A DNA stretch of 36,173 nt, from the NCBI GenBank assembly GCA_022712945.1, contig JAFLJP010000003.1, positions 1-36,173 on the forward strand. Direction: 5' to 3'. Positions 1 to 9,458 of the stretch are shown here, one piece after another. Position numbers and translations under genes: made by a program. The notes beneath the pieces were generated by a model that worked only from the letters and a program-made list of their open reading frames with translations, had not been told where the DNA came from and did no database searches. Numbering within the stretch: the first letter of the stretch is position 1; each line of letters opens with the position of its first letter. Source of the DNA: Gammaproteobacteria bacterium. Its GTDB lineage: Bacteria; Pseudomonadota; Gammaproteobacteria; RBG-16-57-12.

Positions 1-627
1 AACCCCGGCCCCTCGAACGCCAACATGGGGGGAAGCCAGGGGATCACTCAATTCACCATCGGCAGTGGCAAGCGCACTATCATAGGTGATTGAGATCGGG
101 TGATCATTGCTAAGGTCGATTCCGATATTCCGGGTATTGCCACTGTTCGCCCCATAACTACCATCGGGGATCACGCCACCGCTACCCGCGCCACTCATGA
201 CAATATTGGCTGCTGCACCATTGAGCACATTAACCGAGCCAATAGCGATCACTCCGTCATGACAAGAGAGACAAAGTTTTGAGGAGTTACTGGGTGCAGT
301 CGGAGCACCTCCCGCAAGGCTACTCGACTCCATTGAGCTGGAGTTATACGTCGTATAGAGGACGGTATAGCCAGCATCCCCTTCTAACTTGCGATTCCAA
401 AGCGGGGCTCCGGGGGCCGCATTAGCCGAGTGAGGGGTATGGCAAAAAACACAAATGCGTGTTTCTGAAGTAGCGTTAACGGTACGAGTATCCTCCCCCG
501 CACCGCCCCATGCTTGGGATAGGTTATGCTTGGTATTCGCAACATCGGATATTTTTGCAGCTTGAGCATCGCCAAACAGTAGTAAAACTCCAATACTGGC
601 GGCAAACAGAAAAAAATTAAGCGGCAT
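1..627 (-). CDS. Multiheme c-type cytochrome, partial (C-terminus beyond window edge)
   Basis: The minus strand is open from an ATG at 627-625 to the window edge, giving 209 residues without a stop. Residues 1-23 form a signal peptide with a hydrophobic core and an AQA cleavage site, so the product should be periplasmic or exported. Two haem-binding motifs are visible, CVFCH at residues 59-63 (followed by TPH) and CLSCH at 119-123. A downstream DHPIS motif near residue 175 could offer a distal His ligand. This spacing resembles the doubled-CXXCH cytochrome families of respiratory and metal- or sulfur-related electron transfer. The number of haems cannot be known because the C-terminus is missing. 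A GGGAATC stretch before the ATG may serve as ribosome binding site. The gene points away from everything else in the window. A specific partner or substrate cannot be assigned. Confidence 0.85.
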   Translation of the reverse strand, partial: MPLNFFLFAASIGVLLLFGDAQAAKISDVANTKHNLSQAWGGAGEDTRTVNATSETRICVFCHTPHSANAAPGAPLWNRKLEGDAGYTVLYTTYNSSSMESSSLAGGAPTAPSNSSKLCLSCHDGVIAIGSVNVLNGAAANIVMSGAGSGGVIPDGSYGANSGNTRNIGIDLSNDHPISITYDSALATADGELSDPLASPHVGVRGAGV

Positions 628-1124
628 CTTGTTGATTCCCATTCACTAAAGCAGCTATAAAAGCCAAACGACAAATTAAACAACAGTTATTTAACTGTAT
701 TTGATGCAATATTAACACAGGGACAAGGTTATTTGTCAGGGCAATCGGCTTCCCAAATCACCAGATAGAGAGTCAGCGGCCCTCAATATTCACCCCAAAA
801 CCTGTTTTCATCACCTAATTTGAAAGGGCGGCACAATAAGACCTCTATTTTAGTCAACATTGGCGGGGTGAAGGGTTAAAAATCAACTCTTTCCATTTTT
901 CAGGCGGATTTATCCTGTCGTTAAGGGCAAAACGGTACGTGATGGATTAAATGGGTGGTGGGGTAAGCTGTTTCAGTGAATGCAAAACCTTCGTTAATAA
1001 TACGTTGTGCCTGGCTTGAAGTTTCACATACCACTGACGGCTTGTTTGGTCGCTAACCATTATACAGCCAAGGCTTTTTGCTTTTTAGAAGTTTCTACCT
1101 GGGGATTGAGGTAACTTACTGGCA
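628..1124. other. Gene-poor stretch upstream of the cytochrome gene
   Basis: No convincing protein gene was found here on either strand. The part nearest 627 must hold the promoter and leader of the minus-strand cytochrome gene and contains the short inverted repeat at 683-698. A 37-codon minus-strand reading frame from about 1058 has no recognisable family or signal. The remainder is unexplained and may be remains of the decayed gene that follows. Confidence 0.5.
683..698. promoter_or_regulatory. Inverted repeat, possible operator of the cytochrome gene
   Basis: ACAGTTA and TAACTGT are perfect 7-bp inverted arms around a 2-bp centre. They lie 56-71 bp upstream of the cytochrome ATG, a typical position for a dimeric regulator site. 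No regulator can be named and a chance palindrome in AT-rich DNA is possible. Confidence 0.3.
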
Positions 1125-1521
1125 TTGACTCTGCCCCAATTTTCTGCGGTTGCCCACGATGGCCCCTCGCATCTGGCGATGACCGACCGCCGCAGCTGGG
1201 CTGGGCAGTGGTCACCATTACACTGTTTTTGCTACTGGCTTCCTGGTCTATTATATGGATACGCAAGGGGAAAAACTTGGGCGCTGCCTTCGTGGCCTGC
1301 ATGGTTATCGGTGGGGCTGTTTTAGGTTCGACCGCTTGGCACGATGGTTTACCGCTATGGTTTAGGGGGAATGTCACTGCCTCAATTCAGTGGTGACGGG
1401 CATGACCACGACCATAGCCTCTTGTGTCCAGGGTAGTCGTGCAGGCGAGATGAATGATGCGACGATGGATTTTAGAGGCATGGATCAAGTGATGGATCAT
1501 GACGATAAATATCAGCATTAA
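1125..1521 (+). pseudogene. DUF2231-like membrane protein remnant, multiply frameshifted
   Basis: Fragments of one membrane protein run through all three frames. One frame gives HDGPSHLAMTDRRSW. The next, to about 1340, gives VTITLFLLLASWSIIW and AAFVACMVIGGAVLG, two hydrophobic helices. A third continues as GTMVYRYGLGGMSLPQFSGD followed by a GHDHDH histidine-rich tail up to a stop at 1434-1436. The first reading then resumes through MDQVMDHDDKYQH to a TAA at 1519-1521. The order (helix, basic loop, helix, VYRYGxGxMSLPQ, His-rich tail) resembles the C-terminal half of DUF2231-type inner-membrane proteins, whose function is poorly known. At least two frameshifts separate the pieces and no N-terminal half is seen. 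The family assignment comes from memory of the motif, so it is moderate. Sequencing error is an alternative, although neighbouring long genes are intact. Confidence 0.5.
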
Positions 1522-1563
1522 TTAGCCCATATTAAATAGTAACGGGCGTAGCTTGTAAGCGGG

Positions 1564-2691
1564 GTGAGTGTGGAGGACGATTGCTGTGTCGATGATTTTA
1601 ACTTGAGGCCTGTACCCGGAGCAGGGCGTGAGGCGATCAAGCTCTATACGGAAGGGGATCAACTCTTTGAGGCGATGCTCACCGCAATCGGCCATGCAAA
1701 AAAATATCTGTGGATGGCAACCTACATCTTTGCCGATGATGAAGTGGGGCGCTGTTTTGCCAACGCCCTGGCAGAGCGGGCAAGGGCCGGGGTGGAGGTG
1801 CGGCTTCAGGTGGATGCCTTTGGCTCACTGTTTCAATTTTACCGCACACTGGGGCCGCTGCTTGAAGAATCGGGTGTCACGGTTCACCACTTTCACCGTT
1901 GGTACTGGCGTAAGCCGTTGCGTTATAACCGCCGGGATCACCGTAAACTCTTGGTGGTGGATGGTGAGACCGCTTTTTTGGGCGGTTTTAACATTCACCG
2001 CCAGAGCTCACAGCGCTATTTTGGTGCTACACGCTGGCGTGATACCCACGCCTCATTCCAAGGGGAATTGGCCGCTCAGGCAGCAGAACTGTTTGACGCC
2101 TTCTGGCGGGGTGACCGGCACCATATTCCACAAGAGAACAAACAGGCAAACAGTGTGCTGGTGCCCAATCAGAGTCGCTCTTGTCGACGGCGAATCGCCT
2201 GCATCTATGCCGATTTTCTGGGCAATGCCAAACAGCAGGTCTGCCTGACAACACCCTACTTCGTGCCCGATCACCATACCCAGAAAAGTCTGCTTGATGC
2301 GGTAAAGCGGGGTGTTGAAGTGCGCCTGCTGGTGCCGCGTACCAGCGATGTGCGTCTGGCCCGCTGGGCTGCCAACGCGGTGTATGCCCGGCTGCTGGAT
2401 GCCGGGGTGGAAATTTATGAATACCGGCCAAGAATGCTACATGCCAAAGTGGCCATCGCCGATGGCCAGTGGGCGACACTGGGCACGGCCAATCTGGATT
2501 ACCGCAGCCTGCTGCAAAACTATGAGCTGAATTTGGTCAGTCGAGACCCTGACCTTTGTCGTCGTTTGCAGGCACAGTTCGAGGCCGATTTGACAGAGGC
2601 TTCAGCAGTCAATGCCACACGCTGGCGGCAACGCCGCTGGGTACCCCGTCTGGCGGAACTGTTGGGCTGGAGCGTCAGGCGATGGTTGTAA
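1564..2691 (+). CDS. clsB: Phospholipase D-family cardiolipin synthase (ClsB-like)
   Basis: The 375-residue product has two complete HKD active-site motifs. The first is H126-R-K128 with D133 in HRKLLVVDGETAFLGG. The second is H293-A-K295 with D300 in HAKVAIADGQWATLGTANLD. Two HKD domains in one chain without N-terminal membrane helices match the ClsB/ClsC branch of bacterial cardiolipin synthases, somewhat shorter than E. coli ClsB. The expected reaction is transfer of a phosphatidyl group to phosphatidylglycerol or a related acceptor at the inner membrane. The start shown is a GTG at 1564; another GTG lies at 1570 and the ribosome binding site is not distinctive. The gene lies between two decayed membrane-protein genes yet has an intact frame and active sites. 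Other PLD-family phosphatidyltransferases cannot be excluded. Confidence 0.85.
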   Translation: MSVEDDCCVDDFNLRPVPGAGREAIKLYTEGDQLFEAMLTAIGHAKKYLWMATYIFADDEVGRCFANALAERARAGVEVRLQVDAFGSLFQFYRTLGPLLEESGVTVHHFHRWYWRKPLRYNRRDHRKLLVVDGETAFLGGFNIHRQSSQRYFGATRWRDTHASFQGELAAQAAELFDAFWRGDRHHIPQENKQANSVLVPNQSRSCRRRIACIYADFLGNAKQQVCLTTPYFVPDHHTQKSLLDAVKRGVEVRLLVPRTSDVRLARWAANAVYARLLDAGVEIYEYRPRMLHAKVAIADGQWATLGTANLDYRSLLQNYELNLVSRDPDLCRRLQAQFEADLTEASAVNATRWRQRRWVPRLAELLGWSVRRWL

Positions 2692-2711
2692 ATTGGTCGG
2701 GGAACGGAGAC

Positions 2712-3137
2712 ATGAGTGAATTCTGATCAATATATCTGGCTGCTCTGGTCGAGCGCATTTCTGATTCCCTGGGCATTGGTCTACTGGCACTTTCCGGCAC
2801 AACAGAAGGCGATGTTTTGTGGGTTGGTACACTGTCAGCCCCTACCAAAAGGGGCTGACAGTGTGCTGATTTATTTACCATGCCATTTGGCCTGACCGAG
2901 CCGCTGTTTGTGCCGGAATACTGGATGCCACCGAGCCTGTTCGATCTGGCGCTGAATACCGACTTCGATATCGAAAGCCTGATCTTCTATTTTGGTATTG
3001 GTGGCATTGGCGCTGTCTTTGATAATGTAATCAGCCGGGAAAAACAACATTTGCAGCCTCCTGTCGTCCGGTCTCTCCTTTCTGTACTAGCGTTATTCCC
3101 TCCAATCTACTCATTTTTTCCTGATGCAGCAGGGTGA
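2712..3137 (+). pseudogene. Lycopene-cyclase-domain-like membrane protein remnant
   Basis: A well-placed ATG at 2712, preceded by GGAG, opens a frame that stops after four codons. The adjacent frame (from a GTG at 2717) carries DQYIWLLWSSAFLIPWALVY and reaches QQKAMF, then runs into a palindrome at 2829-2864. After the palindrome another frame resumes with LFTMPFGLTEPLFVPEYW, then SLFDLALNTDFDIESLIFYF and GIGGIGAVFDNV, and ends at 3137 without further membrane helices. These blocks match the N-terminal and central parts of small integral-membrane proteins annotated as lycopene cyclase domain proteins in gammaproteobacteria. The gene has therefore an early frameshift, an internal insertion and probably a lost C-terminal half. 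The domain name rests on recalled similarity. The decayed state follows directly from the reading frames. Confidence 0.6.
2829..2864. repeat. Perfect 15-bp-arm palindrome inside a decayed gene
   Basis: ACACTGTCAGCCCCT and AGGGGCTGACAGTGT are perfect inverted arms around a 6-base loop. The hairpin sits exactly where the coding similarity of the surrounding membrane-protein gene is interrupted, and its arms add an in-frame stop (TGA at 2856-2858) to the downstream frame. It has no T-tract, so it is not a typical intrinsic terminator. It looks like an inserted REP-like or miniature element. No second copy was noticed in the window. Confidence 0.7.
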
Positions 3138-3229
3138 GCCTCTTTCACCGTCACTGCGGATTTGGCTTGTTCTGGTCTGTTGAATCTCTTACCCTTTGCC
3201 GATCGACTATTAAATGATTGGATCTCTAT

Positions 3230-4282
3230 ATGGCAAATACCACGGTGCATGACACGATTCGCGCGATCAGTTGGACAGATAACAGGTTACAGCTACTTGA
3301 TCAGCGTCGTTTGCCGGGTGAGTACACTACGCTCAGTTATGAAACGGTCGATGAGGTGGCTGATGCGATTCGAGATATGGTGGTGCGGGGTGCACCGGCG
3401 ATTGGTGTGACAGCCGCTTATGGTGTTGTGTTGGCCGCTCGTGCGCAGTTTGCCAAAGCAGGCGTGCGCTGGGCATCGACGATACAAGCGGATCTGGATC
3501 GGTTGGCACAATCACGCCCGACAGCGGTAAATCTGTTTTGGGCGATTGAACGTATGCAGGCTTTGGTCTCGAGGTTGGGGCATGGAAACCCCGAGGCGGC
3601 ACTGCTTGCAGAGGCGATTGCGATCCATGAAGAGGATGTTGCCGCTAATCGCCGTATGGGTGAGTTGGGTGCGGCGTTGATTGAGTCTCCCTGTGCGGTG
3701 CAAACCCATTGCAACACCGGCTCTTTGGCGACCGGTGGTTACGGTACCGCGCTGGGGGTGATTCGTTCTGCCTATGCTGCGGGTAAAATTTCAGAGGTGT
3801 TTGCTGATGAGACCCGCCCCTGGTTGCAGGGTGCGCGCCTGACGGCGTGGGAGTGTGTGCAGGATAATATTCCGGTGACGCTGCTGGCGGATGGTGCGGG
3901 TGCACACCTGATGAAGCAGGGGGCGGTTAAATGGTTGATTGTCGGTTCTGACCGGATTGCTGCCAATGGTGATGTGGCGAACAAAATTGGTACCTATCAT
4001 GCTGCTATTGCTGCCAAGTACCATGGGGTGAAGTTGATGGTGGTGGCACCCACGTCCACTATTGATATGGCGATTAGCAGTGGTGATGAGATACCGATCG
4101 AGTCACGTCCTGATTCTGAGGTTTTGTCGATGAATGGAGAGCCGGTAGCGGCTGCGGGTGCGAAGGCGTGGAATCCATCATTTGATGTGACTCCAGCTGC
4201 ACTGGTGGATGCGATTGTTACTGAGCGTGGTGTGGTGTTAAAGCCTGATCGTGAAAAAATGACTGAATTAATGAACAATTGA
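3230..4282 (+). CDS. mtnA: S-methyl-5-thioribose-1-phosphate isomerase
   Basis: This enzyme isomerises methylthioribose-1-phosphate to methylthioribulose-1-phosphate in methionine salvage. The 350-residue product contains the conserved catalytic segment [18 protein letters not shown] with Cys161, and [18 protein letters not shown] with Asp241, matching the Cys/Asp pair of MtnA. The N-terminal [15 protein letters not shown] block is also typical. Length and motifs separate it from the related eIF2B alpha-type proteins. The ATG at 3230 ([10 protein letters not shown]) was chosen. A TTG four codons upstream at 3218 is an alternative and neither has a strong ribosome binding site. The gene is followed by a terminator-like hairpin and then gyrA, an arrangement known from pseudomonads. 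It shares a chemical theme with the metK-ahcY-metF genes 21 kb downstream. Confidence 0.95.
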   Translation: MANTTVHDTIRAISWTDNRLQLLDQRRLPGEYTTLSYETVDEVADAIRDMVVRGAPAIGVTAAYGVVLAARAQFAKAGVRWASTIQADLDRLAQSRPTAVNLFWAIERMQALVSRLGHGNPEAALLAEAIAIHEEDVAANRRMGELGAALIESPCAVQTHCNTGSLATGGYGTALGVIRSAYAAGKISEVFADETRPWLQGARLTAWECVQDNIPVTLLADGAGAHLMKQGAVKWLIVGSDRIAANGDVANKIGTYHAAIAAKYHGVKLMVVAPTSTIDMAISSGDEIPIESRPDSEVLSMNGEPVAAAGAKAWNPSFDVTPAALVDAIVTERGVVLKPDREKMTELMNN

Positions 4283-4320
4283 GCGCTATTTAACGCTTTC
4301 GATAAACCCTGATGGTTATG

Positions 4321-4355
4321 AGCGCCTCTGAATTTGATTCTGGGGCGTTTTTTTT
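4321..4355 (+). terminator. Rho-independent terminator after mtnA
   Basis: AGCGCCTC pairs with GGGGCGTT (including G-T wobbles) around a loop of about 13 bases and is followed directly by a run of eight or more T. It lies 38 bp past the mtnA stop and probably separates mtnA from gyrA. The rest of the 4283-4533 gap should hold the gyrA promoter, but no clear box stands out. Confidence 0.65.
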
Positions 4356-4533
4356 GATATGCGGTACCTTTGCCTATGCTCTCTATGTTAGTATCAGAGT
4401 AATAAATTTCGTCAGGAAATACGGATAGGCTGTTGGGGTTTTGATCGGCGATATGCCTGCATATGATCTCATCCCGGATAGCTCTATTTGTATCGCCCTG
4501 AAAACAGCTAAACGTATTGGGTAATGAAAATTA

Positions 4534-7113
4534 ATGGATACATTTGCTAAAGAAGTCATTCCGGTCAATCTCGAAGATGAGATGAAGCAATCCTATCTTG
4601 ATTATGCCATGAGCGTCATTGTTGGGCGTGCGCTGCCTGATGTGCGTGATGGCTTGAAGCCGGTTCATCGCCGTGTGCTTTACGCCATGTCGGTGCTGGG
4701 GAATGACTGGAACAAGGCTTACAAGAAATCAGCCCGTGTGGTGGGTGACGTTATCGGTAAGTACCACCCGCATGGCGATACCGCAGTTTACGATACCATC
4801 GTTCGCATGGCACAGCCGTTTTCACTGCGCTATATGCTGGTGGATGGTCAGGGGAACTTCGGCTCGGTGGATGGTGATTCACCCGCTGCAATGCGTTATA
4901 CCGAAGTGCGTATGGCGCGTATCGCCCATGAGATGCTGGCGGACCTGGACAAAGAGACCGTCGACTTTACCCCCAACTACGATGAAACCGAGCATGAACC
5001 GGCGGTCTTTCCAGCAAGAGTTCCCTGTTTGTTAGTGAATGGTTCTGCCGGTATTGCAGTCGGTATGGCAACCAATATTCCACCGCACAATTTGACCGAA
5101 GTGATCAATGCTTGTCTGGCGGTGGTTGATAACCCATCAATCGATATTGATGGCCTGATGGAATACATACCGGGCCCGGATTTTCCGACAGCCGCTTTTA
5201 TTAATGGTGCCAATGGAATTCACGAGGCTTACCACACTGGCCGTGGTCGCATCTATGTGCGTTCGCGCAGCCACATTGAGACCGCCAGTAATGGTAAGCA
5301 GTCGATTGTGGTGACCGAGTTACCTTATCAGGTAAACAAGGCGCGCCTGCTGGAGAAAATTGCCGAGCTGGTTAAGGATAAAAAGATCGAAGGCATCACT
5401 GAATTGCGTGACGAGTCGGATAAAGACGGTATGCGTATGGTGGTGGAGCTGCGCCGGGGCGAAGTGGCAGAGGTGATACTGAACAACCTCTATCAACAGA
5501 CTCAAATGCAGAATGTTTTTGGTATCAACATGGTGGCGCTGGTGGATGGACAGCCGCGCATTCTGAACTTGAAACAGATTCTTGAGGCGTTTATACGCCA
5601 CCGCCGTGAAGTGGTGACTCGCCGCACCGTGTTTGAACTGCGCAAAGCGCGGGAGCGCGCCCATCTGTTGGAAGGGTTGGCGGTGGCGCTGGCCAATATC
5701 GATCCGATCATTGCCCTGATCAAAGTAGCACCCAGCCCTGCCGAGGCGAAAGCCCAACTGGTTGGCACACCGTGGCTTGCCGGTGTGGTGTTGGATATGT
5801 TACAGCGGGCAGGTGCTGAGGCTTCTCGCCCTGACGGCTTGGAGAAAGAGTTTGGTTTGATCGGTGATTACTACCACCTCTCAGAGGCACAGGCACAGGC
5901 TATTCTAGATCTTCGTCTACACCGTTTGACCGGGCTTGAGCAAGATAAAATAATTAGTGAATACAAAAACTTATTGGAAGTAATTGAGGATTTACTTGAT
6001 ATTCTAGGCAGCCAGGTGCGTTTGATGCAGGTGATTCGTGATGAGCTGCTGGCGATACGTGACCAATACGGTGATGAGCGCCGTACCGAAATTTTACAAA
6101 CTCGCCTCGATCTGACTCTTGAAGATTTGATTACAGAAGAGGAGGTGGTGGTCACCCTCTCCCACGAAGGGTACGCCAAGGCGCAGCCTCTTACCGATTA
6201 CCGCGCACAGCGTCGGGGTGGCAAAGGCAAGTCGGCTACCAGCATGAAGGAAGAGGATTTCATCGACAAGCTCTTCATCGCCAATACTCACGACACCATT
6301 CTCTGCTTCTCAAGTCGTGGTCGAGTCTACTGGAAGAAGGTGTATGAGTTGCCGCAGGCCAGTCGTGCTTCACGGGGCAAGCCGATTATCAACTTGCTGC
6401 CGCTGGAAGAGGGCGAGCGCATCAATGCGATTCTGCCGATTCGGGAGTTTGAAGAGAACAAGTTTGTCTTTATGGCTACCTCCAGTGGTGTGGTGAAGAA
6501 GACCTCACTGAAAAACTTCTCTCGCCCACGCAGTAACGGCATCATCGCGGTGGAGTTGCGTGAAGGGGATCAGCTGATTGGAGTTGATATTACCGATGGC
6601 GAAAAAGATATTATGATGTTTGCCAGTAATGGTAAGGCAGTACGCTTTAGCGAAAGCAAGGTGCGCGCCATGGGGCGTACCGCCTGTGGTGTTCGGGGCA
6701 TTCGTCTGGCAGAAGGTCAGCACGTTATCTCACTGGTGATTGTGGATGAAGGTTATATTCTGACCGCCACTGAAAACGGCTACGGTAAACGCACCGCAAT
6801 CAGTGAATACCCTTGCAAGGGACGTGGTGGGCAAGGGGTTATCTCGATCCAGTCTTCAGAACGCAATGGCGCGGTTGTAGGGGCTACACTGGTTACTGAT
6901 GATGATGATCTGATGTTGATCAGCAATGCTGGAACCCTGGTGCGTACACCGGCGGCTGAGGTTTCCACTATGAGTCGCAATACCCAGGGTGTGCGTCTGA
7001 TTAAGCTGTCGAAAGGCGAGTTGTTGGTGGGTGTTGAGCGAATTGTTGAACCGCCGATGGATGATGACGAGATGGAAGATGAGGGTGGGGCGGCTGAGTC
7101 AGGGGAAGAATAA
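4534..7113 (+). CDS. gyrA: DNA gyrase subunit A
   Basis: The 859-residue protein is the breakage-reunion subunit of DNA gyrase, which introduces negative supercoils together with GyrB. The catalytic tyrosine is Y122 in [13 protein letters not shown]. The quinolone-resistance region reads [18 protein letters not shown], with Thr at position 83 and Asp at 87 in E. coli numbering. The GyrA box QRRGGKG in the C-terminal wrapping domain identifies gyrase rather than topoisomerase IV ParC. The C-terminus ends in an acidic tail rich in D and E. The ATG at 4534 has only a weak upstream GGGTAA. The gene is followed by serC after 56 bp without a clear terminator, so read-through into the aromatic and serine block is possible. 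Confidence 0.98.
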   Translation: MDTFAKEVIPVNLEDEMKQSYLDYAMSVIVGRALPDVRDGLKPVHRRVLYAMSVLGNDWNKAYKKSARVVGDVIGKYHPHGDTAVYDTIVRMAQPFSLRYMLVDGQGNFGSVDGDSPAAMRYTEVRMARIAHEMLADLDKETVDFTPNYDETEHEPAVFPARVPCLLVNGSAGIAVGMATNIPPHNLTEVINACLAVVDNPSIDIDGLMEYIPGPDFPTAAFINGANGIHEAYHTGRGRIYVRSRSHIETASNGKQSIVVTELPYQVNKARLLEKIAELVKDKKIEGITELRDESDKDGMRMVVELRRGEVAEVILNNLYQQTQMQNVFGINMVALVDGQPRILNLKQILEAFIRHRREVVTRRTVFELRKARERAHLLEGLAVALANIDPIIALIKVAPSPAEAKAQLVGTPWLAGVVLDMLQRAGAEASRPDGLEKEFGLIGDYYHLSEAQAQAILDLRLHRLTGLEQDKIISEYKNLLEVIEDLLDILGSQVRLMQVIRDELLAIRDQYGDERRTEILQTRLDLTLEDLITEEEVVVTLSHEGYAKAQPLTDYRAQRRGGKGKSATSMKEEDFIDKLFIANTHDTILCFSSRGRVYWKKVYELPQASRASRGKPIINLLPLEEGERINAILPIREFEENKFVFMATSSGVVKKTSLKNFSRPRSNGIIAVELREGDQLIGVDITDGEKDIMMFASNGKAVRFSESKVRAMGRTACGVRGIRLAEGQHVISLVIVDEGYILTATENGYGKRTAISEYPCKGRGGQGVISIQSSERNGAVVGATLVTDDDDLMLISNAGTLVRTPAAEVSTMSRNTQGVRLIKLSKGELLVGVERIVEPPMDDDEMEDEGGAAESGEE

Positions 7114-7169
7114 ACTTTAACTTTTCTTGCTAACACCTTGTTTTATTTGTTTATAGTTGAGATATTTTA

Positions 7170-8255
7170 GTGTCGCGTGTTTATAATTTCAGTGCCGGGC
7201 CGGCGATGTTGCCGCAGGCGGTTTTAGAGATCGCCCAACGGGAAATGCTTGACTGGCATGGCTCCGGTATGTCGATTATGGAGATGAGCCACCGGGGGAA
7301 AGAGTTTACCACCATGGCCGAAAAGGCAGAGGCTGATCTTCGTGAGTTGATGTCGATTCCGGACAACTACAAGGTGCTGTTCTTGCAGGGCGGTGCATCC
7401 ACTCAGTTTGCGATGATCCCGATGAATCTGCTGCGCGGTAAAACAAGCGTTGATTATATTAACACCGGAGACTGGTCCAAAAAGGCGATTGCCGAAGCGA
7501 AGCACTATTGCCAGGTAAATATTGCGGCCAGCTCAGAGCATAATGGTTTCACCTCAGCGCCTTCCCAGTCGCAACTGACACTCGACCCCAATGCCGCTTA
7601 TGTGCACTATGTACCCAATGAGACGATTCGCGGCGTTGAGTTCGACTACATTCCTGATACCGGTGATGTGCCGCTGGTGGCGGATATGTCATCCACTATT
7701 CTCTCACGTCCGGTTGATGTCTCTCGATTTGGGATGATCTATGCGGGTGCACAAAAAAATATCGGTCCGGCGGGTTTAACCCTGGTGATTATTCGTGATG
7801 ACCTGCTGGGTGAAACCTTGGCGGGTACTCCCACTATGTTTGATTATAAAATTCATGCGGACTATGGCTCGATGTACAACACCCCACCAACCTATGGTTT
7901 CTATTTAGCCGGTTTGGTTTTTGCCTGGTTGAGAGCGCAGGGTGGGTTGGTTGCCATGGCAGAGCTAAACAGGCGCAAGGCTGAAAAGCTCTATGCGGCG
8001 ATTGATGGCGACGCATTTTATACTAACCCCGTTGCGCTCAATCAGCGCTCTTGGATGAATGTACCTTTCACACTATCCGATGCGACACTGGATGCGGCTT
8101 TTTTGCAGCAGGCTGAATCACGCGGTTTGGTTACCCTGAAAGGGCATCGCTCGGTGGGTGGTATGCGTGCCAGTATCTACAACGCCATGCCGGAGGCTGG
8201 GGTTGATGCGCTGATCGCATTCATGGCGCAGTTTTCTCAAGGAAACTGTGAATAA
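7170..8255 (+). CDS. serC: Phosphoserine aminotransferase
   Basis: SerC transaminates 3-phosphohydroxypyruvate to 3-phosphoserine, and also acts in pyridoxine synthesis; it is a cytoplasmic PLP enzyme. The start MSRVYNFSAGPAMLP is diagnostic. The PLP lysine is K196 in YAGAQKNIGPAGLT, and FLQGGASTQF at 72-80 contributes to phosphate and cofactor binding. The full length of 361 residues is normal. Translation most likely begins at the GTG at 7170, because the SAGPAMLP motif has to lie near the N-terminus. The gene sits between gyrA and pheA, the same order as in Pseudomonas, where it heads a serine/aromatic amino acid operon. Confidence 0.97.
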   Translation: MSRVYNFSAGPAMLPQAVLEIAQREMLDWHGSGMSIMEMSHRGKEFTTMAEKAEADLRELMSIPDNYKVLFLQGGASTQFAMIPMNLLRGKTSVDYINTGDWSKKAIAEAKHYCQVNIAASSEHNGFTSAPSQSQLTLDPNAAYVHYVPNETIRGVEFDYIPDTGDVPLVADMSSTILSRPVDVSRFGMIYAGAQKNIGPAGLTLVIIRDDLLGETLAGTPTMFDYKIHADYGSMYNTPPTYGFYLAGLVFAWLRAQGGLVAMAELNRRKAEKLYAAIDGDAFYTNPVALNQRSWMNVPFTLSDATLDAAFLQQAESRGLVTLKGHRSVGGMRASIYNAMPEAGVDALIAFMAQFSQGNCE

Positions 8256-8348
8256 GTCTGATTGAATCATGGCTTGTTCAGGGCTTTCTCAGCAGTAGAG
8301 TGGATACATTTATTCGCTGGTATGTGATGTTTGAAATGAGTAACAGAG

Positions 8349-9440
8349 ATGAATAATAACGAAGAGAAACTATCGGTAATCCGCCAGAAAATTGATTCTT
8401 TGGACATTCAAATTCAAGAATTAATCAATCAGCGGGCGGCCTGTGCGGATGAGGTTGCGCGAATCAAGGAGAGCGAAGGGGTTGAGCGGGCGATCTTTTA
8501 CCGCCCCGAGCGTGAAGCGCAGGTGTTGCGCATGGTGAAAGCGCGCAATAAAGGACCGCTGGCCGCAGAAGAAATGGCGCGCCTGTTTCGTGAAATCATG
8601 TCGGCCTGCCTTGCCCACGAGCTGCCAATGCACATCGGGTTTTTAGGCCCGGAGGGGACCTATACCCACGCTGCGGTACTTAAACACTTTGGTCACTCGG
8701 TTAAAAGCCAACCCCTTTCAACCATTGATGAAGTTTTTCGTGAAGTGGAGGCGGGCGCAGTTAATTACGGCGTGGTGCCGGTCGAAAACTCCACCGAAGG
8801 GGTGGTTAATCACACCCTCGATAGCTTTATGAACTCGTCACTGTCGGTTTGTGGTGAAGTCGAGTTACGCATTCATCACTGCCTGCTCTCCATGGGTGAA
8901 GAGCGAAAAAGTATTAAACGCATCTACAGCCATCAGCAGTCACTGGCACAGTGCCGTGAGTGGCTGGATGCTAATTTGTACTATGCCGAACGTGTTGCGG
9001 TAAACAGTAACGCCGAGGCCGCGCGTCTGGCTGCTGAAGACAGTGAATCTGCGGCTATTGCCAGCAGCACGGCGGCTGAAATTTATGGTCTGAATATATT
9101 GGCACATAATATTGAAGATCACCCCGATAACACCACCCGATTTTTGATCATTGGCAACCGGCCCGTGCCTGCCAGTGGTGAAGATAAAACCTCGCTGCTG
9201 GTTTCAACCGCCAATAAAGCGGGTTCGTTACACGGTTTGCTGTCGCCCTTTGTCAAGCACGGTGTATCGATGACACGCATTGAGTCCCGTCCATCCAAGC
9301 GTGCGGTGTGGGAATATGTGTTCTTTATCGATGTTAATGGTCATGCCGATGACCCAGATGTTGCGATGGCGCTGAGTGAACTGGATAATGAAGCAGCAAT
9401 GATGCGCCTGCTGGGCTCTTACCCCAAGGCTGTTCTGTAG
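8349..9440 (+). CDS. pheA: Bifunctional chorismate mutase/prephenate dehydratase (P-protein)
   Basis: This is the entry enzyme of phenylalanine biosynthesis: chorismate to prephenate, then to phenylpyruvate. Residues 1 to about 85 are an AroQ-type chorismate mutase helix bundle (KLSVIRQKIDSLDIQIQELI; YRPEREAQVLRMV). The prephenate dehydratase domain starts near residue 96 with IGFLGPEGTYTHAAVLKHFG and includes the conserved NTTRFLIIG. A C-terminal ACT domain follows, carrying the ESRPSKRAVWEYVFFIDV motif used for phenylalanine feedback inhibition. The length of 363 residues matches the family. The ATG at 8349 was chosen because the mutase helix begins directly after it. hisC follows 18 bp downstream. 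Confidence 0.97.
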   Translation: MNNNEEKLSVIRQKIDSLDIQIQELINQRAACADEVARIKESEGVERAIFYRPEREAQVLRMVKARNKGPLAAEEMARLFREIMSACLAHELPMHIGFLGPEGTYTHAAVLKHFGHSVKSQPLSTIDEVFREVEAGAVNYGVVPVENSTEGVVNHTLDSFMNSSLSVCGEVELRIHHCLLSMGEERKSIKRIYSHQQSLAQCREWLDANLYYAERVAVNSNAEAARLAAEDSESAAIASSTAAEIYGLNILAHNIEDHPDNTTRFLIIGNRPVPASGEDKTSLLVSTANKAGSLHGLLSPFVKHGVSMTRIESRPSKRAVWEYVFFIDVNGHADDPDVAMALSELDNEAAMMRLLGSYPKAVL

Positions 9441-9458
9441 TATTTTTGGAAGTTCCCC

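Noticed and set aside
948..1058. 37-codon minus-strand reading frame
   Set aside because: Too short, no recognised family and no clear translation signals; kept only as a note in the gene-poor stretch.
2027..2479. 150-codon minus-strand reading frame inside the clsB-like gene
   Set aside because: It lies antisense to a gene with two complete HKD motifs, has no recognisable domain and is explained as a shadow frame.
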